Assembly: GCA_002105175.1 (NCBI GenBank)
Contig: MCGE01000004.1
Coordinates: 1,426,001-1,490,000, forward strand
Direction of reading: 5' to 3'
Length of the DNA stretch: 64,000 bases
Origin: Absidia repens
Taxonomy: Eukaryota; Mucoromycota; Mucoromycetes; Mucorales; Cunninghamellaceae
Every line of letters starts with the position of its first letter. The first letter of the stretch is position 1. This document shows, piece after piece, positions 12,503 to 24,029 of this stretch. A program made the position numbers and the translations under genes. Below the pieces are notes generated by a model. That model was not told the origin of the DNA and did not search any database. It worked only from the letters and a program-made list of their open reading frames with translations.

Positions 12503-14333
12503 ATGAGTGCTATACCTAAAGATACTATCAAAGTAAGCTGAATATCAGATTGTCGTCTCCTGTTGAAACGTTTATTTTCCAAATACTCACACAAATAGCC
12601 TCTTTTCTTCTATTGCAGAGCATTGGCGAATCTCTTGGAATTACCAGCTTGAAGGACGATGTTGCAACAGCATTAGGTCAAGATGTTGATTACCGTGTAC
12701 AAGAACTTATACAAGTAAGCAGTCAAAGAAAAGTTATCTTATAAACCATGATCTCCTGTAATAGCTTTGCTATGAAAGGTTGAATATCTTGATTTATTGT
12801 TTTCTTACTAATGGTTGTTAATTTTTCATTCTCTCATCCTTCTTGTGTATCCATATAGGAAGCAACTAAGTTTATGCGACATTCAAAACGATCTAAACTC
12901 ACTGTTGACGATATCAATGCGGCATTGCGTGTCAAGAATGTGGAACCTTTATATGGGTATGGATGTGGAGATGCCAGTAAATTTCGACGAACAACAGTCA
13001 ACAACCAGAATGTATACTATACTGAAGACGAAGAAGTGGACTTCGATACGATATTGAATAGACCTTTACCCAAAATACCATTAGACGTCACTTTTACTGC
13101 ACATTGGTTAGCTATTGAAGGTGTTCAGCCCGCCATTCCACAAAATCCAACGCCAAGCGGTAATATACTATCAGTACACTGAAAATCATGCACCCAAACT
13201 CACTTCACCTTTTTTTTTTTTTTTTTTTTTGTACCATGTAGACGCGAAAACCGATCTTCTGTCGAAAAAACCCAAAATTCAGAACACTTCAAACGGAATA
13301 TCAACAGATCAAGTGGATGTCAAACCTCTTGTCAAACACATATTGTCCAAGGAACTGCAGATGTACTTTGAAAGGATTACGGACGCTATTGTCAGTGAGG
13401 ATGAACGATTACGGTCGCAAGCATTTGAAAGTTTACGCAGTGATCCTGGGTTGCACCAACTCTTACCCTACTTTGTTCAACATATACAGAAGAAGGTTAT
13501 TCAAAATCACAAGAATCTTGATGTACTGGACGCGATGCTTTCGACAGTTTATTCGATATTGAACAATGAACATCTATTTGTAGAACCTTACGTAAGTTTG
13601 AAAATTTAGTGTCGTCCACAGCAACTACAAATGTGATTTACATGACCTTTATATTTTCATCTAGTTGCATCAATTGATTCCATCGATTTTATCATGCTTA
13701 GTAGGACGGAACATTTGCGAACAACCTATGGAACAAGATCATTGGAGTACACGCGATCAGGCAGCAACATTGATTTCATCAATTTGTCACCAATATGGAA
13801 AATCTTATCACACATTACAACCTCGTATTGCTAAAGCATTATTACGTGCCTTTTTGGATCCAACAAAACCACTGACAACACAATATGGCGCCATCAAAGG
13901 TCTATCTCAACTTGGTACGGAGGTGACGCGTGTCTTGGTGGTCCCAAATATCAAGTTTTACTCTGATAATTGCCTACAATATGCACTCAATAGTACAAAT
14001 GCATTCAAATCTGAAGGCGCTAATAAATGCAAAGAAGCTTTAGTGGTAAGGGAAAAGAACAAATAAAGAAGTTGTGTATTGTATCAAAAATGACTGAATG
14101 TATTTGCTTTTGTATAGGACATTTTATTGCAAGTTGGTAAGGAATCATCAAAATCAAGCTTGGACCGGCAATCGTCAACTGGAACTGATACACTAATGTC
14201 CGATGGTGAAAGTGCCTCCGAAGATGATCGAACAGCTCTATTGGAACATGTTGGCCCCATTATTGGTAAAGCGTTTATGGAAATCGACAATAGCAAGACA
14301 TCTGTGCAAGGCATTCTGGAAATCTTTAGTTAG
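12503..14333 (+). CDS. TAF6: TFIID/SAGA subunit TAF6
   Basis: Transcription initiation factor with a histone fold, paired in other species with TAF9 inside TFIID and, in fungi, SAGA. Six exons: 12503-12532, 12619-12714, 12859-13159, 13242-13591, 13665-14045 and 14118-14333, giving 457 residues. The N-terminal histone fold (about 5-70) starts [18 protein letters not shown] and contains [16 protein letters not shown]. It is followed by the family signature EPLYGYG and by a linker with [19 protein letters not shown], a strongly conserved TAF6 stretch. The C-terminal half (about 170-390) is the HEAT-repeat TAF6C domain, with [18 protein letters not shown] and [15 protein letters not shown]. The tail is Ser/Asp-rich. 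Intron 3 carries a run of about 22 T upstream of its acceptor. The start is fixed by the short first exon and its GTAAGC donor. Confidence 0.95.
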
Positions 14334-15384
14334 TTTTAGTTACTCCGCCCTTCCCTTATTTTCTACTCTCCTAGATATAATATGATTTGTTTCGAAAAAT
14401 AAAAAATTGGCCTTTTGCTTTAACAAATTGATTTCAATCATGATTGTGTTACTGTTTGAACTGAAAAGAAGGTGAATGTTGAACTTAGAATTAACAATGT
14501 AGATAGATGATGGTTGAGTTTGCAGAGACTTCTGGAACTTAAAGAGTGTCGTGAAGGGATATTTTTCCCAGCAATGACATATCTTTCTATTTTCGTTACT
14601 GACCTCTCATTTATTAGCTTGTTTTACATATATTTTATAATATATGTTTTCCCCATCTTCTACATATACAATAAATACCGTACATACAGTATTATACAGT
14701 GCTTCATATCTTCTTATTTAGTTCTTTATGACAGCATTGATTTACTCTTTCCTCGAATCACTTCCCTGCTACACAATTTAAAAGCGCATATCTTTTTGAA
14801 TAAAATTCATTTGATGTCCTGGAAATTGCCTTCTCGGTTTATATATGAGATATATATGAATAGTATCATTAGACCTTTTTCCACTATAATTTTCATTATA
14901 TTTCAATCATATTTATTAAATTGTAACAACCTCCTCGAGGATTTCCCATCTATGAGGGCTTATATTTGTGAACAGCATCAATACAGTCGATGCTGCATAT
15001 GATATAGTACAGCCAGTATGTAAGAAGGTAATAAAAATAAAAAAAAATAAAAATAAAAAAAAGCACCTCAAACGGAAACTAGTTGTCTGGGATTCGGGAT
15101 GAATGTAATAAAAAAAACCCCACCTGCACATTTCGGCCTAAAGCTACCAAGTAAAAACTAGAGCCTAAAGCACAAATGTCAATGCCAATTTCAAACACTC
15201 TAACTCAAAATCAAAAAAGGAATACAACATGAATTCATAATCAACCAGTGTGACTAAAGATAATGGCTTTTATTGAAATATTTCAAATGATAATGACAGT
15301 GAGTAAGGGAATAGACATTAAACACTAAGTATGAAATACTAAACACAACAAAACTAAAACTATAAAATTAAGGTCCAAATTTTC
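14334..15384. other. Intergenic between convergent genes, nothing recognised
   Basis: Downstream of both TAF6 and the PRP38B-like gene, so it holds two 3' UTRs. The sequence is AT-rich, with ATAATAT/ACATATA words and some open frames made of Ile, Tyr and Phe, as expected from random AT-rich DNA. No repeat family member or RNA gene is recognised. Confidence 0.5.
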
Positions 15385-16320
15385 TTAGTTCCGGGAGTCC
15401 GTAGATCTGTTGCCAGCATATTCGGTTGACCGTTCACGCGTCACACTCGGACTTCGTCGTCTTCGTCTTCTTCTGCTGCTGTCATCGTCGCTGCTGTCAT
15501 CGCTGTAGCGAGACCGTCTTTTGTCACGGGATCGGCTGCGGTAGTGTCTATGACGTTGTTTTCGATCATAGTCATCAAGATCATCCCGTTCGGTCCGATC
15601 GTTACGTCGTCTACTGCTGCTTCTGTCATCATATCGTCGGGACTGTCGTTCATAATCATCCAACTCGCGTCGTTCATCTCGTCGCCTATTGTCGTGTCGG
15701 TGGCGGTAGGAGGGACTTCGGCTTCGGCTTCGGCGTCGGCGACGGGGAGGACTACTACTACGGCTACGGCTACGTCGACTGGAATAGGAGCGAGAGCGGC
15801 GACGGCTGTGTCGATAATCACCGTCTTCATCATCATCATTACGCTTTGTTTTAATATCCCTAAAATAAAAACAATAAATAAGATTGGGAATCTAATATAC
15901 TATCGCATAGATATTTTACGATTATTTTTCACACTCATGTTACTTACCTTGCCTTTTCGCGATCATAGTCAGCCAATTTTTGTTCCAAATCACGAGCAAT
16001 AGGCACCGGAATCCGAGGGAGCATAGTTCCATAGTATTTTTGCTCCGTCAATAGCATACGGCATAATTCACCAATCGTCCTATCAATCGAGAAGAGGAAG
16101 AATGAGTAAACTAGTATCCTATAGCCAAGTAACAATTAAATCCATAGTTGACAGAACTTACATCAGTTGAGGTTTGGGTCCACTGGCCACGTTGACCTCT
16201 TGTTCTTCATCCAAATAATAGCCTAGCCAGTCCCATAACTGAGCAGGTGCACAAACGTAGCGTAGATATAAAAAGCCAACTGCACGGATATAACTACAGA
16301 AAAATATCATCATCAGCGAT

Positions 16321-16359
<39 letters not shown>

Positions 16360-16967
16360 CATTTCAGTCTTACGGGGAATCCTTGTGATCAATCATGTTT
16401 TCCAGTTGCTTGACAGTAAGTCGCATAGTCCATAGTTTGTACAAACAACAAAATGCAGTCGAAGGGGTTGTTCCAGTCACAAACGGGGCAATATTAGTCA
16501 CTAAATGAGTTGTAATATATTGAAATATATATAGAGAGATAGAGAAAGAGAAAGAAAGAGAGTAGATGGGTATGATTAGTAAAAAAAGGTTTGCATTGTT
16601 TCGAGTCACAAATAGATGATGGAAGGAGCAAAGCATGACAGATTGAAGTTCTAAAAGAATAATATGCCATACTAATAATATCTTTTCAAATCCCCTTCCT
16701 CCAACGTATCATAAGCATCTTACAAAACATATTGGTGGCAATCCAGTACCTTGGTTGTAAACTTCATTGATAACTTCATGATAAGTTGTTTTTTCGCTAA
16801 AGTGGAGGGCAAAAAAAATTAATATTCATAAGATAAACAAAGATGTGGAAGTAAACTTACTATAGACCTTGGAAATACCTAGATTCTAAAATATTTTGAT
16901 ATATGATAGGATTCATATTCATTGTTTCGGCATTCCCCCATGTTTCAAGGGAGTTACTTGCATTCAT
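15385..16967 (-). CDS. PRP38B-like pre-mRNA splicing factor
   Basis: Nuclear splicing factor of the PRP38 family, associated with the tri-snRNP in other eukaryotes. Six exons (16861-16967, 16750-16796, 16374-16500, 16162-16293, about 15951-16079, 15385-about 15858) join in frame. The N-terminal PRP38 domain reads NMNPIIYQNILESRYFQGLY, then EKTTYHEVINEVYNQ, STAFCCLYKLWTMRLT, DSPYIRAVGFLYLRYV, LWDWLGYYLDEE and MLPRIPVPIARD. These match PRPF38B rather than PRPF38A. The C-terminal half is an Arg/Ser domain (SRRRSRSYSSRRSRSRSSS and RYDDRSSSRRRNDR). The start ATG at 16967 gives MNASNSLETWG; an upstream in-frame codon is TTG. Intron 3 contains a CA microsatellite. The gene is divergent from the SET gene across 525 bp. 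Confidence 0.92.
16321..16359. repeat. CA microsatellite in PRP38B-like intron
   Basis: About eighteen CA units inside the intron between exons 3 and 4 of the PRP38B-like gene (TG repeats in the transcript). It starts about 16 bp before the end of exon 3. Confidence 0.9.
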
Positions 16968-17074
16968 TGTCAAGTGAGATATAAAAATAAATAAATAAAA
17001 ACTATGCTGGTTTGTGAAAGGAAAAAAAAAAAAAAATGCTGTCTGAACAAACACGTAAATTTTTTTTAAAACCT

Positions 17075-17080
17075 ACCGCC
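17075..17080 (-). promoter_or_regulatory. GGCGGT promoter core between PRP38B-like and SET genes
   Basis: ACCGCC on this strand (GGCGGT on the other), 108 bp upstream of the PRP38B-like start and inside the divergent spacer. It matches the core of the longer motif found at 22650, 31359 and 39210 but lacks the flanking AATT, so it is a weak match. Confidence 0.25.
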
Positions 17081-17492
17081 AAATATTAAAACACCGCGAC
17101 TGTGATGGGTAGGAGATTTTTTTGAGCTACTTCAAGCTAACAACGTCTATCCATACTATCTTGTCTTTCTCTTTCTTTCCATATGGGTTACTCTGTGATT
17201 ATTATGTGTCCGTTACTAATATAGGGCCACTGAGAATATGGATTCTGTTGAAGAATGTCTTCCAAATTTTAGCTACAAATGAAAGGACGATCACCTCTCA
17301 GTCATGCTGAATTTGTACCTGGAAACGTTGATGACCCAGTTCATACATTTTTTTTTGCATTGGCTTTTTTATTTTTTATTTTTTAAACCTCTCTAAAAAT
17401 TCGCGCGGTTCCACAAAAAAAAATCGGTAGCGGAACATAAATGGAATGGATATTTTTTGCTGTAGCTTTTGCTCTTTCATTATTTTTTGCCT

Positions 17493-19085
17493 ATGGATGT
17501 TTTCTTAACCTGGTGCTCTCAACAGGGAATCAAACACGATAGCGTCGACATTAAGCAAACGGACTACGGCGGACAAGGACTATTTCTCAACACCTCTTTC
17601 ACCAGCTCAGCCCCTTTGGTACACATCCCAGCCAATCTATTGATCACCGCTTCAAGTTTACTGAATGACTCTGCACCAAATGATAAACGCTTCTCGCCCG
17701 CGTTTGTAGATATTTTGAATACAGTATTGGGACCAGATACACTGTCGCTAGAAGAACGCATCAAGCTACCTGGCAATGAAAAGAAAAGTCTTCGTTTGTT
17801 TTTGGCCTATGAAATCAATTATTCTCGTACGGGCGCTTCCACCAGTCACCAACAAGGGTCGTTTTGGCAATCTTACGTGAACAACTTACCGCCTGTATCC
17901 TTTTTTCAACAAAACCATATCTTGTTTTTGGACGCTGATGATGATACCGATGCTCTGTTTATGCTTTTGGAAGGGACAAGTATGGCCTCCTCTATCCGCG
18001 CGAAACATGCAAGCTTACGTCGGGAATGGCAGGAGCTACAGACCCTGGTGCCGTGGAATTTGACTCTAGAAGATTGGATGTATTCTGATGTGATCTTTTG
18101 GTCCCGGGTGGTTGACTTGACGACAACAACGGATGGTGATAACCAAGGTGATGATGAGTGTACATTGGCAATGATTCCATTTTTTGACTTTGCCAATCAT
18201 CGCATGGAACCCAATTTACGGTGGCAACTTACCAATAAAGAAGATGGAGGCGGCCTTGACCTAGTGCCTTTTGATGTACCTATCACATGTGGTCAAGAAT
18301 TATGTTTATCTTATGGCGACAAGTCCAATCAAGAACTGCTTTTTTTACATGGCTTCACACTAGACCAGAACCCGACCGCTGGCCAGGTCACTTTCTCCTT
18401 GACTCCTTTTTTGAACCCTGGTATGGACCAAGAAAGCGAACTCAAATGGCAATGGTTGCAGCAGCAGGACTCTCCTCCCTTCAAACCTATTTTATCCATG
18501 TCACTACAGCCAACAACTGATGATACGTTTGGACACACTGGATGGTCCTTTGAATCTATTTGCATGATGTATTTGGCAGCATTGGATCACGACGATGGAT
18601 TGGAATTAACCCGGGGTATGAATGACAAAAACAATATTGCGGATGATTTGAATCAACTCCATCTCTCTACATCATCAATGGAAACAGCAACCGAGGACGA
18701 CGATGACGACGACAACAACAGCAACAAACATGCTGTGCGCCTTCGCCTAGATGGGAAGTCCTTGATGACATGGACAGACCTCTCCGCAGCTGTGCAAACG
18801 CTTCCCCATGCACCAGTGATACAACTTCGCGTAGTAATGATGCTACTTGACGCCTCCCAGTACCACCTCCAGCAAATCATTGCTCATGATGACCTTTTGA
18901 AAGAGAATGGCCATGATCTCTCCAAATCCCCTCTTCTATCTCATATCGTGCGCTACCGTGATGAAGAAAGAGACCTTTTGCAACGGTCTGTGTCTAAGCT
19001 CTCTCTTTTGGCTGAAGAACTGATGGACAATGAAACAGTGAAGGAATATCTAGACAAAATGAACTCCGGTGTGGAAGATGATTGA
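17493..19085 (+). CDS. SET-domain protein lysine methyltransferase (SETD3/RKM/LSMT class)
   Basis: Intronless gene for a 530-residue protein. In this class the SET domain transfers methyl groups from S-adenosylmethionine to lysine (or histidine) of non-histone proteins such as ribosomal proteins, actin or Rubisco. The domain starts near residue 10 with DYGGQGLFL, the G-x-G loop. It is interrupted by a helical insert and ends with FFDFANHRMEPN (the NH motif binding AdoMet) and LSYGDKSNQELLFLHGF (the catalytic Tyr region), near residues 230-290. The C-terminal part has the looser helical substrate-binding domain plus an acidic run (ATEDDDDDDNNSN). The ATG at 17493 was chosen because the eight upstream in-frame codons begin only with TTG. 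The substrate cannot be told from sequence. Confidence 0.85.
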   Translation: MDVFLTWCSQQGIKHDSVDIKQTDYGGQGLFLNTSFTSSAPLVHIPANLLITASSLLNDSAPNDKRFSPAFVDILNTVLGPDTLSLEERIKLPGNEKKSLRLFLAYEINYSRTGASTSHQQGSFWQSYVNNLPPVSFFQQNHILFLDADDDTDALFMLLEGTSMASSIRAKHASLRREWQELQTLVPWNLTLEDWMYSDVIFWSRVVDLTTTTDGDNQGDDECTLAMIPFFDFANHRMEPNLRWQLTNKEDGGGLDLVPFDVPITCGQELCLSYGDKSNQELLFLHGFTLDQNPTAGQVTFSLTPFLNPGMDQESELKWQWLQQQDSPPFKPILSMSLQPTTDDTFGHTGWSFESICMMYLAALDHDDGLELTRGMNDKNNIADDLNQLHLSTSSMETATEDDDDDDNNSNKHAVRLRLDGKSLMTWTDLSAAVQTLPHAPVIQLRVVMMLLDASQYHLQQIIAHDDLLKENGHDLSKSPLLSHIVRYRDEERDLLQRSVSKLSLLAEELMDNETVKEYLDKMNSGVEDD

Positions 19086-21821
19086 TCCTTAGTTTAGCGC
19101 TTCTGGTTTACTCTAGTTATAGTGTATATATTCTAGTTGTAGTGTATAGTTATCAGTCTTTATTAAATTATTACGTAGCTATTTTTTTTTATTTTATTGA
19201 AATAAATTGTATTAATTAATGAAAAATATATGTGTGCTTGATGGATGTTGGTCTTAGTTAGGTTTTGTATGTCTATTTGATTTATTTGAAAAATAATGAC
19301 TCATATGTGATGATGCCGTAGTAAAAAAAAGAAAAAAAAAAGTTATAATATATCATGTCATATCATATATACATCCAAAACATAGTGGAGCTTTTGACAA
19401 TCCTATTCATATATTATGGCACAAGCTCAGCGAGTACATATGACACAATTCAGCAAAAACGTAAATATACCTCAATGCTGCACTATTTTATATTCAATTT
19501 CACATCATTCTTACACTTCCAAAACATTGATTTACTGTATTTATTCCAGGTGGTTGGTTGTTGAAGTATGGTTTTTTTATGGAGTCAAACACCACATCCC
19601 ACCATATTACATTTTAATAGGCAATGCCTTATGACCCAACTTGCTTCAGTATAAGTTTCATCTTTATTTTTATTCTTACACAACATGCAGGTATACACAC
19701 ATGTTATCAATAAATAAAACATATCCTGCAGGGTATATATGATTGGTCCTGTGGCATGGGGCGAAGTAGGCACAATGGGTGAATTATAGAGTAAGCGTTT
19801 GTTAGGGCACTCACAAAACAGCTACAATAATGAACTGTTTACTGCACAATGGGTCAAACTAAGGGATATATTTTATTGAAGAATATTGGTGGATACTAAA
19901 ACTAAAAGCAAGAGGCCCATTGTAATTGAGGGTCTAATGGAGGGAAGATGAGGGCGATTACTGAGAGATCTAGAGAATGATCAGTACTGATGTAAAGGGA
20001 CAATTTTAAATGGAAATCAATATATTGTACAAATTATACGTAAGATTAGCTGGGTACCTGTTAGTAAAGTACAACAAATACCAACACTAATCAAGAAAGG
20101 GTTATGATTGTAAAAAAGGAATCTATTGTGCAAATGAGAAAGGCTAAGGGACATTTTTCATTGAAGCAAGCAAAAAGAGACATATTTTATTCAGACTTAT
20201 ATATAAACTATGGCAAACTAACACTAAACTAAGCTAAGGAAGGCTTCAAAACGGTAACTAATGGTTGACCCAGATCCTAGATTCAGAATGAAAGAGCTTC
20301 CCCATGCATCTTGTAATCCCTGAACTGAAACCCTTTCTAAACTAGTCGTGGTATAGTTTCAAGTTCAACATAGTGCCATAGAAGTTGAACGGTGAAGAAA
20401 AAATGAAAGAAAAAAAAAAAATAGTCCAAAAGAAAGAGAACCTAAAAATTAAAAAAAAAGGCGGGAGAGAGAAAATAAATATTTCACGTGGGCGGGTTTT
20501 GAAGTATTTTTTTTCTTTTTTCCAGGATGCGAAAACGAATACTCACTTTTCTGAAACAATCAACTCCATATAATATCATCAACATGGTTACTCTCTTCTC
20601 ATTATGCCGCTGCAGACAAGATGGAGTAATTGGTCCCAGTTTAGTTATCGATTAGCTGCAGAATAAACTGTTATCCACTGTGGGATAACTTACTCTCTTG
20701 ATTGTTCTAGGCTATCTGACTTTTTGATTTATGTATTCTACAAGATATCCCATCCACACGTCTCTAGTCGTCTCACCTTTAGATATCATAGGATTCACGG
20801 TGCTCACATCATACAAATTTAGTTTAGTTGCGATAACTTATATATTCTTTTGAATAAAATATGTCTTGCTTTTTTGCTTTTACAATATCTTCTATATGTT
20901 TGTTTGGTTTGCCGGGTGGGCATACCCATACTCTACAGTGTTTGTCCGTGCAGAAAGAAAAAAAAAAGAAAGAAATAAAAAAGATAGTGCATGGAACAAC
21001 TTTAATAAACGTCGTGCTTAGCGTTCCAATGATTGTACTGTATTGTACTGGGGTTCTAAATGTAGGGGGCGAGAGATGGCTTGAATGGTGTGAGAAAATG
21101 ATCACGGAGGACATCTGCAAAACTGAAAGTGAAGACCGTATAAAACTAAAATGAGCAGCGATGAGTGCATAAAAATATGATGATTGAACTGTGCTCAAAG
21201 AAATTTATCTTATCTGCATTTTTTTTTTTTTTTTTTTTGTCCTGTAGTTGCAAATAAACAGTCAAACACGCAATATGACAGTAAAAGTGAAAAGTAAAAG
21301 ATTTACAAGGCAGGTTGGTTTTTTGTTTATTAACTAATTAATTAAAAAACACCTTGGGCGTTTGACGCTGGTCAATTGTGCAGAGGGGTCGAGGAATCAC
21401 AACACCAGTTCTGCACTTATTATAGTGGAAGTAAATACTGTGATGTATCGGATATTTAATTAGCCGCTATAAAATGTAATTTAAAATACATCTAGGACCT
21501 AGAACCCTGCACCTTTCTCGGCAAACCACATAGGCAATGGACATTACAATTATCCTTTTAATGAGTATGCCTTTTTTATTATTGCTAAAGGAATACTTGA
21601 TTATATTAATGGCAGAAGAAAAAATAAATAAATAAAGAAGTAAAATGACCCTTCTATCAGGTCATATGGGTTTGTTGCCGTTCTTCCGCCTGGTGGATTG
21701 ATTTTTATTTTTATAGAAGACAAATAACATGATATGATAAAGTGATTTTTTTTATTGCAAGCAGCATAAAAATCGATGCAAAAAATTATATGAACATATA
21801 ATGTAAACTGTAACGAAGGAA
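19086..21821. other. Intergenic region with R1 copy, no gene seen
   Basis: A 2.7 kb spacer between the SET gene and the Tyr/Pro-rich gene, both transcribed into it. It holds 3' UTR sequence at each end, R1 copy C in the middle and a T run near 21220. The short open frames at 20.8-21.2 kb are low-complexity and overlap on both strands, so I do not call genes. Confidence 0.55.
19725..20505 (-). repeat. Dispersed repeat R1, copy C
   Basis: Reverse copy. CACGTG is at 20485-20490, next to CGCCC in repeat orientation. The conserved centre CATGCATCTTGTAATCCC is at 20303-20320. The AATAAA-like modules lie near 20170-20190 and 19870, and the right end matches copies B and G (GCACTCACAAAACAGCTACA). 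Non-coding. Confidence 0.75.
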
Positions 21822-22469
21822 TCAATACATAAATCTATAAGGTACTGGTTGTTGATAAGGAATCATTTGATGGTATGGACGATGGTATGGCGAAAAAGAG
21901 CTATAACGATGAGGGGCGATAAATTGAGGAGTTGGAATTCCACGGTCGCCGTAGTAATATGGAGAGTACGGAGTTTGTTGGTATTGGTATGGAGGCATAA
22001 ACGACGGTGAATAAGGCGGGTATCCTAGCTGTCGTCGAAGATATGGATTCATTGTCATTGCTGTACTACCATTCATATAATAAGGAGAGTATGACATTGG
22101 ACTGTGGTAATACGGTTGGTGATAATACGGCAGTGGTAACTGATATGACCAGTACGGCATATAGGAAGTTGAAGGATAATAATAGTTTTCATTTGCCAGT
22201 TGTTGAGGTTGATAAGACTGTTCTTGTTCCTGTTGTTGGTGCTGATGCTCTTGGTACTTATTTAATCCATACGCCAAAGCACCTGACAAGGCAGCATTTC
22301 TCCAAAAATGAGATCGATGATCATTATCACCGTCTTCATTGTTGTCGTCGTTTCCGTGGTGCTGAAGTAATTCGCTGCCTAAATAGGTAGCGGCGGCTGT
22401 CAGCCAGGGGTTGATGTCTTGGTGCTGATCGTTATTATTTCGAAATTGGTCCAATAAGTGACCAAACAT
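21822..22469 (-). CDS. Tyr/Pro/Gln-rich low-complexity protein, function unknown
   Basis: Intronless frame of 215 residues starting MFGHLLDQFRNNNDQHQDINPWLTA. I do not recognise a family. The first 45 residues look ordered, with WLTAAATYLGSELLQHH, followed by an acidic stretch (DDNNEDGDNDH). A second ordered segment, HFWRNAALSGALAYGLNKY, carries a small-residue helix that could be a glycine-zipper-like membrane or packing helix. From about residue 75 the protein is built of Tyr, Pro, Gln and Met, including PYYHQPYYHSPMSYSPYY, which suggests an intrinsically disordered, prion-like tail. The ATG is preceded by a promoter-like spacer shared with the divergent zinc-finger gene 298 bp away. That, and the clear start, make it likely to be real. 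Confidence 0.6.
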   Translation of the reverse strand: MFGHLLDQFRNNNDQHQDINPWLTAAATYLGSELLQHHGNDDNNEDGDNDHRSHFWRNAALSGALAYGLNKYQEHQHQQQEQEQSYQPQQLANENYYYPSTSYMPYWSYQLPLPYYHQPYYHSPMSYSPYYMNGSTAMTMNPYLRRQLGYPPYSPSFMPPYQYQQTPYSPYYYGDRGIPTPQFIAPHRYSSFSPYHRPYHQMIPYQQPVPYRFMY

Positions 22470-22649
22470 GGTATGAAAAAATTAAAAAAAGATAAAGAAG
22501 AGTAAAAAACAATTGATGAATAAAAAGGGATATAAATAACAAAACGAAAAACAAAACAACGTGACGTTTTGGGCAATGCACAGCCAAAGGTCGGAAATTC
22601 CTTTTTAACAGCAAAAAAGTTTTGTTAGCATTCGTGAGTTGCGATTGGA

Positions 22650-22663
22650 GGCGGTAATTGAAA
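22650..22663. promoter_or_regulatory. GGCGGTAATTGAAA element in a divergent promoter
   Basis: Fourteen bases identical to those at 31359-31372, here 181 bp from the Tyr/Pro-rich gene start and 105 bp before the zinc-finger gene start. Placement between two divergent genes suggests a shared promoter element; this is inference. Confidence 0.45.
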
Positions 22664-22767
22664 ATTAGCCTATTTTCTTTTCTTTCTTCGCGGCGGCTCT
22701 CTTTCTCCTTTTATTTTTTTCCTCTTCCTTTCCTTTGCTTTTTTCTTTTGTCAATAATACAAGTGCA

Positions 22768-24029
22768 ATGTCTTCTACACCACCAACGTCTTTACCTTCA
22801 ATTCAATTCCTTTTAGCACAGCAGACTTCAGAAGGTAGATAAACTATAATTAACACGTTATCAATATTTAGCAAAAATTTATGTGGAAAGAGGGGCGAAG
22901 TGGAAAAAAAAAAATTGTAACTCTGACTCTCTTTGTGTTATTTTTAGATAGAAAGTTTACAAAAGGTCATCGTAGCACTCGTAGCGTTAGCACCCTTCCG
23001 TCCGAATTACAAAATTTGTCTCTGAATGGACCTAGTTTTCAAGGCACTTCTCCGTCAAAAGATGACTTGCAAATACCCAAGTCTCAACCCAGCTGGATGG
23101 CCGGTCCTCCTTCTTCTGCTGTAACGCTAACATCCAACCCTCCTTCTTTCTCTTCACAATGCTCTTCATCAAGTGCTTACAATCATCAACGCTCCATATC
23201 TGATTTATCTACAACGACTCCTACCTTATCGTCATCACGGTCATCAACGGATCAGCCCGCTTTATTCCCTTCATTTAACAGTTGCAATCATACTCAAAAT
23301 AACCATACACTGACTACTCGTGGTATTAGCAACTTGCAACAGCAACCATCATTGACCCCATCTCACCAAAATCATAACCAATACCATCACGACCACCATC
23401 GACGGCAATTATCCCATCGTAGAGCTATATCCGCAACTACTGTCGACTATATAATGCAACCACCATCGTCAACGCCATCATCTTCTTCATCATCGACTTC
23501 ATCTTCTTCATCAACAACAATATCTACCCCACCTGCAGTACCACCATTACCATTTATTCATCGTGCACATTCGAACAGTCCATCCGAAAATTATTTGCTA
23601 TCGAAAAACACGAAACCTCAGTCAGTGGATGCTCTTCTGAATCGACTTGATACGAAACAAGACTCTACTATATCGTCAATAGCAACAGCAACGACAGCCG
23701 CAGGATCTACCACACATACAAGTACACCGATGTCTTTACCATCATCGACACCAAGCTCATTATCACCTCCTGATACAAATCGAGGGCACCCCACCCACGC
23801 TGTAGTCAATGGAATGGAATTACCAAGGGATATATCAGGCCGATACTTGTGCCCCTTCTGTCAAAAAGCTTTCTCACGACCCTCTTCTTTGCGTATTCAT
23901 ACCTATTCCCACACCAAAGAGAAACCTTTTGCCTGCCCTGAATGTCCTCGACAATTTAGTGTCCAATCCAATATGCGTCGCCACCTTCGTATTCATCTCA
24001 TTCGCCCCTCCAACAAATCAGCATTTTAG
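22768..24029 (+). CDS. C2H2 zinc-finger transcription factor
   Basis: Two exons (22768-22834 and 22948-24029) give 382 residues, probably a nuclear DNA-binding protein. The start MSSTPPTSLPSIQFLLAQQ is read from the first exon and spliced in frame to DRKFTKGHRSTRSVS. Most of the protein is Ser/Thr/Pro/His-rich and disordered, with Ser runs near residues 195-215. Two classical fingers lie at the C-terminus: C324, C327, H340, H344 and C352, C355, H368, H372. They are joined by a THTKEKPF-type linker (SHTKEKPFAC). The sequence GRYLCPFCQKAFSRPSSL is typical of fungal stress or development regulators, but I cannot name an orthologue. It is divergent from the Tyr/Pro-rich gene. Confidence 0.85.

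Noticed and set aside
15441..15839. Long alternate-frame ORF over the Arg/Ser domain of the PRP38B-like gene, with a tail of Ala, Val, Met and Glu
   Set aside because: It is the shifted reading of CGN-AGN repeats. I considered a second donor 5 nt upstream (GCAAGG) that might feed this frame, but on re-reading the frame the normal GTAAGT donor gives the Arg/Ser frame and no second product is needed.
17283..17395. Plus-strand frame reading RSPLSHAEFVPG, which resembles a PAM2 motif (poly-A binding protein ligand)
   Set aside because: The match lacks the usual Leu-Asn spacing, the frame runs into a T tract, and it lies in the PRP38B-like/SET promoter without splice partners.
20824..21198. Overlapping open frames on both strands between 20.8 and 21.2 kb
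   Set aside because: They are low-complexity, made of Lys or Phe/Ser runs from A/T tracts, with no motif, splice support or neighbouring gene features.
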